DNA of 9,756 nucleotides, taken from positions 1 through 9,756 of the forward strand of contig JAIRSR010000138.1 of assembly GCA_031255355.1 (NCBI GenBank), written 5' to 3'. Positions 7,893-9,756 of this stretch are shown here, one piece after another. The DNA is from Clostridiales bacterium. GTDB lineage: Bacteria; Bacillota; Clostridia; Monoglobales; Firm-18. Position 1 is the first letter of the stretch; every line of letters starts with the position of its first letter. The position numbers were made by a program, and so were the translations under genes. The notes below the pieces were generated by a model. That model did not search any database. It was not told the DNA's origin and saw only the letters and a program-made list of their open reading frames with translations.

Positions 7893-8771
7893 ATGGCGAG
7901 GCCGTCTGTGTCAAGGAAAGTGTTCGTGGGAACCAACACGGTGTTTTTGGTGTTTTTGTGCGCCGTTACGCTGTATCCGCTGTTGTATATTTTGTTTTCG
8001 TCACTCAGTGAGCCGGAGTCGCTTTTGATGTACACCGGGGTGTTATATAAGCCGTTAGGGTTTAGTTTGGAATCGTACCGCCGGGCGTTTTCGTACCCCT
8101 TGCTTTTTTCGGGATATATGAATACGCTGTTTGTCTTAGCCGTCGGGCTTGCGGTGAACCTTACGCTGACGGCGTTCGGCGCGTTTTTCCTCACGCGCGG
8201 CAACGTGATGTGGCAGCGTCCCATCGCGCTGGTGATTGTGTTTACCATGTTTTTCAACGGCGGGCTGATTCCGTTTTACTTCACAGTGAAAGATTTGGGG
8301 CTGTATAACAGTATTTGGTCGCTGATTTTCCCCACCGCGATTAACACGTTTAACTTGATTATCATGCGTACCGGCTTCGCGGCGGTACCGCGCAGTTTAG
8401 AGGAATCCGCCGAAATCGACGGCGCGTCGCACTTGACCATGATGTTCAAAATTATTATGCCGCTGTCGCTGCCTACCGTTTCCATTATGATCCTCTATTA
8501 CGGCGTGGCGCATTGGAACGCTTGGTTTAACGCCTCGATTTTCTTGCGCGATTCCTACAAGTGGCCGTTGCAGTTGGTGGCGCGGCAGGTGCTGCTGCAA
8601 AACGACACTTCGCGCATGGCGGCGGGTGCGGTACAGGGTTCGGAACTCGCGATCAGTGAAACGATCAAATATTCGGTGATTGTGATTTCCACCTTGCCGA
8701 TTTTGGTGATTTATCCGTTTTTGCAGAGGTACTTTGTTAAGGGCGTTATGGTCGGCGCGATTAAGGCGTGA
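7893..8771 (+). CDS. CUT1-family sugar ABC transporter permease (LplC/YtcP-like)
   Basis: A 292-residue permease, normal length, partner of the preceding one. Hydrophobic segments lie near residues 14-36, 72-100, 108-130, 137-160, 190-205 and 258-278. The family-typical beginning is present (TLYPLLYILFSSLSEPESL, 26-44), as are FFNGGLIPFYF (120-130), the EAA loop (ESAEIDG 171-177, then IIMP 187-190) and the C-terminal PFLQRYFVKGVMVGAIKA, a classic ending of LplC-type permeases. The frame is intact and the end is natural. The stop at 8769-8771 touches the base of a strong stem-loop, which may mark a boundary in the operon transcript. The import ATPase is missing from the window; in many Bacillota one shared MsmX/MsmK-type ATPase serves several such permease pairs. 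Confidence 0.92.
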   Translation: MARPSVSRKVFVGTNTVFLVFLCAVTLYPLLYILFSSLSEPESLLMYTGVLYKPLGFSLESYRRAFSYPLLFSGYMNTLFVLAVGLAVNLTLTAFGAFFLTRGNVMWQRPIALVIVFTMFFNGGLIPFYFTVKDLGLYNSIWSLIFPTAINTFNLIIMRTGFAAVPRSLEESAEIDGASHLTMMFKIIMPLSLPTVSIMILYYGVAHWNAWFNASIFLRDSYKWPLQLVARQVLLQNDTSRMAAGAVQGSELAISETIKYSVIVISTLPILVIYPFLQRYFVKGVMVGAIKA

Positions 8772-8801
8772 GAGCCTGTGCAAAGCAACGGCACAGGCTC
8801 T
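8771..8801 (+). promoter_or_regulatory. Perfect 11-bp intercistronic stem-loop
   Basis: The arms AGAGCCTGTGC (8771-8781) and GCACAGGCTCT (8791-8801) are exact inverse complements around the 9-nt loop AAAGCAACG. It begins on the last base of the permease stop codon. The T-run expected of an intrinsic terminator is absent on both sides. It is therefore more likely an mRNA-stabilising, processing or partial-attenuation element that sets apart expression of the transporter genes and the DUF6259-like gene. Confidence 0.7.
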
Positions 8802-8832
8802 GCAAGAAAGTTTGGGAAGGGAGCGACGGCAT

Positions 8833-9756
8833 ATGACTGCGGCACACATAGGAGGGTACCGCGTGGAACTGTCCGGGGGCGGCATTTCCGCGTTGGAAAA
8901 CGGCGGGGCGCGTTTGACGCTAAGCGGTTCTGTTTGGAACATAGAGGTAACGGAACAAAGCGGAGAGGTGAAAACCTATACCGCAAGCGATATGCGGACG
9001 TTTGATTTTTGCGTGCGCGGCAACCGTCTGGAACTTTTCTGGCGGGGGCGCGACTTGACGGTGCGGGCGGCGGTGGTATGCGAGGGCGAAGCATTGCGCT
9101 TCCGCGTTGCCGTTGCGAGTGACGGCGCGGGAATCAACCGTGTGGTGTATCCTGTGTTCGGCGGGATTTCACCCATAGCGGGGCGCGGGGAGGAGGATAC
9201 TCTGCTGCTTCCTTGGCAAAACGGCGTACTCATTAAGGACCCCGCGCATACCCTGTTGCGCAATACGGAACTTCCCTTTTGGATGGGGCGCGGCGGCGGG
9301 AAGTACGAAAATGAGTACCCCGCGCAGTATTCTTATCAGTTTTTCGCGTACTATTCCCGCGACAGTCACGGGCTGTATTTTTCTACGGAGGACGGCGGCG
9401 CGTACATCAAAACGGTGGGGTTTTACCGCAACGACGATTGTGACGGCTTTGACTTCGCGCTGACAAATTACCCTGAAAACATGGGGATCGAACGGTATTA
9501 CGATATGCCTTACGATTTTGTGTTCCGTTTTTTCAAGGGCGATTGGCAAACCGCCGCGAACCTCTACCGGGCGTGGGCGGTACATCAACCGTGGAGTCAA
9601 AACTCGCGCGGGCGGGAACTGCCGCACGCGGCGCGGCGGGTGGACTTTTTCCGTATCAACCACGAAAGTTACGCGCTCGGAACCCGAACGGAGGAATATG
9701 CCGCCACCTGCGAACTGCTGCAACGGCGGTTGGATTGCACCGTCGCCGCGCATTGG
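8833..9756 (+). CDS. DUF6259-like, glycosidase-related protein, 3' end beyond window
   Basis: An open frame of 308 codons from ATG 8833 to the last base with no stop, so the protein is cut. It has no signal peptide, which places it in the cytoplasm. About 8-110 is a beta-rich N-terminal domain (YRVELSGGGISALEN, VVYPVFGGI). Then come EDTLLLPWQNGVL (121-133), AQYSYQFFAYY (164-174), GLYFSTEDGGAYIKT (180-194) and FRFFKGDWQTAANLYRAWA (231-249), with a following HQPW. I recognise this order from memory as that of DUF6259 proteins, which are related to TIM-barrel glycoside hydrolases and occur in carbohydrate loci; the barrel and its acidic residues would lie mostly beyond the window. A role trimming imported oligosaccharides is inferred. 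The start is uncertain: ATG 8833 has a modest AGGGAG 9 nt upstream, while the in-frame GTG 8863 has a perfect AGGAGG (8850-8855) 7 nt upstream. I prefer 8833 because it keeps the first beta-strand whole. Confidence 0.75.
   Translation, partial: MTAAHIGGYRVELSGGGISALENGGARLTLSGSVWNIEVTEQSGEVKTYTASDMRTFDFCVRGNRLELFWRGRDLTVRAAVVCEGEALRFRVAVASDGAGINRVVYPVFGGISPIAGRGEEDTLLLPWQNGVLIKDPAHTLLRNTELPFWMGRGGGKYENEYPAQYSYQFFAYYSRDSHGLYFSTEDGGAYIKTVGFYRNDDCDGFDFALTNYPENMGIERYYDMPYDFVFRFFKGDWQTAANLYRAWAVHQPWSQNSRGRELPHAARRVDFFRINHESYALGTRTEEYAATCELLQRRLDCTVAAHW
8850..8855 (+). promoter_or_regulatory. Strong Shine-Dalgarno for an alternative GTG start of the last gene
   Basis: AGGAGG lies 7 nt before the in-frame GTG at 8863. 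The match and spacing equal or beat those of the genes upstream. If used, it makes the protein 10 residues shorter. Confidence 0.5.

Noticed and set aside
8771..8815. Intrinsic terminator after the second permease gene
   Set aside because: The hairpin is perfect, but it is followed by TGCAAGAAAG rather than a T-run, and another gene in the same direction starts 32 nt later.
8778..9005. A 75-codon + strand open frame overlapping the start of the last gene
   Set aside because: It is out of frame with the DUF6259-like gene, which stays open for 308 codons with family motifs. The short frame has an Arg/Gly-rich translation without features.
1..9756. tRNA, rRNA, CRISPR arrays, riboswitches, insertion sequences
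   Set aside because: The window is almost wholly coding, with gaps of 61 nt or less. No cloverleaf, spaced direct repeats, transposase motifs or terminal inverted repeats were seen.

Overview
The window is a glycan-utilisation locus on the + strand. It probably comes from a Gram-positive, S-layer-bearing member of the Bacillota (Clostridia- or Paenibacillus-like). This rests on the S-layer-homology (SLH) domain at the end of the first gene, the strong AGGAGG-type ribosome binding sites, the lipoprotein solute-binding protein and the LplB/LplC-type sugar permeases with no dedicated ATPase. The coding sequence is GC-rich, with many GCG, CGC and GGC codons. Lineage is an inference from gene content only.

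Layout: (1) 1-120 does not belong to the locus. Read on the - strand it is the C-terminal end of an ABC exporter ATPase, joined abruptly to the next gene. (2) About 121-2304 is a surface protein whose true 5' end is lost: FN3-like, LamG-like, two Ig-like, one Big-type and degenerate SLH domains. (3) 2294-5224 is a secreted heparinase II/III-family polysaccharide lyase, overlapping the previous gene by 11 nt. (4) 5251-6873 is a lipoprotein sugar-binding protein. (5, 6) 6912-7874 and 7893-8771 are two CUT1-type permeases. (7) 8771-8801 is a perfect 11-bp stem-loop. (8) From 8833, running off the window end, is a cytoplasmic DUF6259-like, glycosidase-related protein.

Proposed working model: the SLH protein sits in the cell wall and may bind glycan. 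The secreted lyase cuts an acidic, uronate-containing polysaccharide. The lipoprotein captures the oligosaccharides and the two permeases import them, powered by an ATPase encoded elsewhere. The DUF6259-like protein then works on them in the cytoplasm. All genes point the same way with gaps of at most 61 nt, so they are probably one operon. The promoter and first codons lie outside the window or were lost at the junction near 120. I see no RNA genes, CRISPR array, insertion sequence or regulator gene. The system is a recognisable type of Gram-positive polysaccharide-utilisation locus. The substrate, the lyase's N-terminal module and the odd left junction are the open points.
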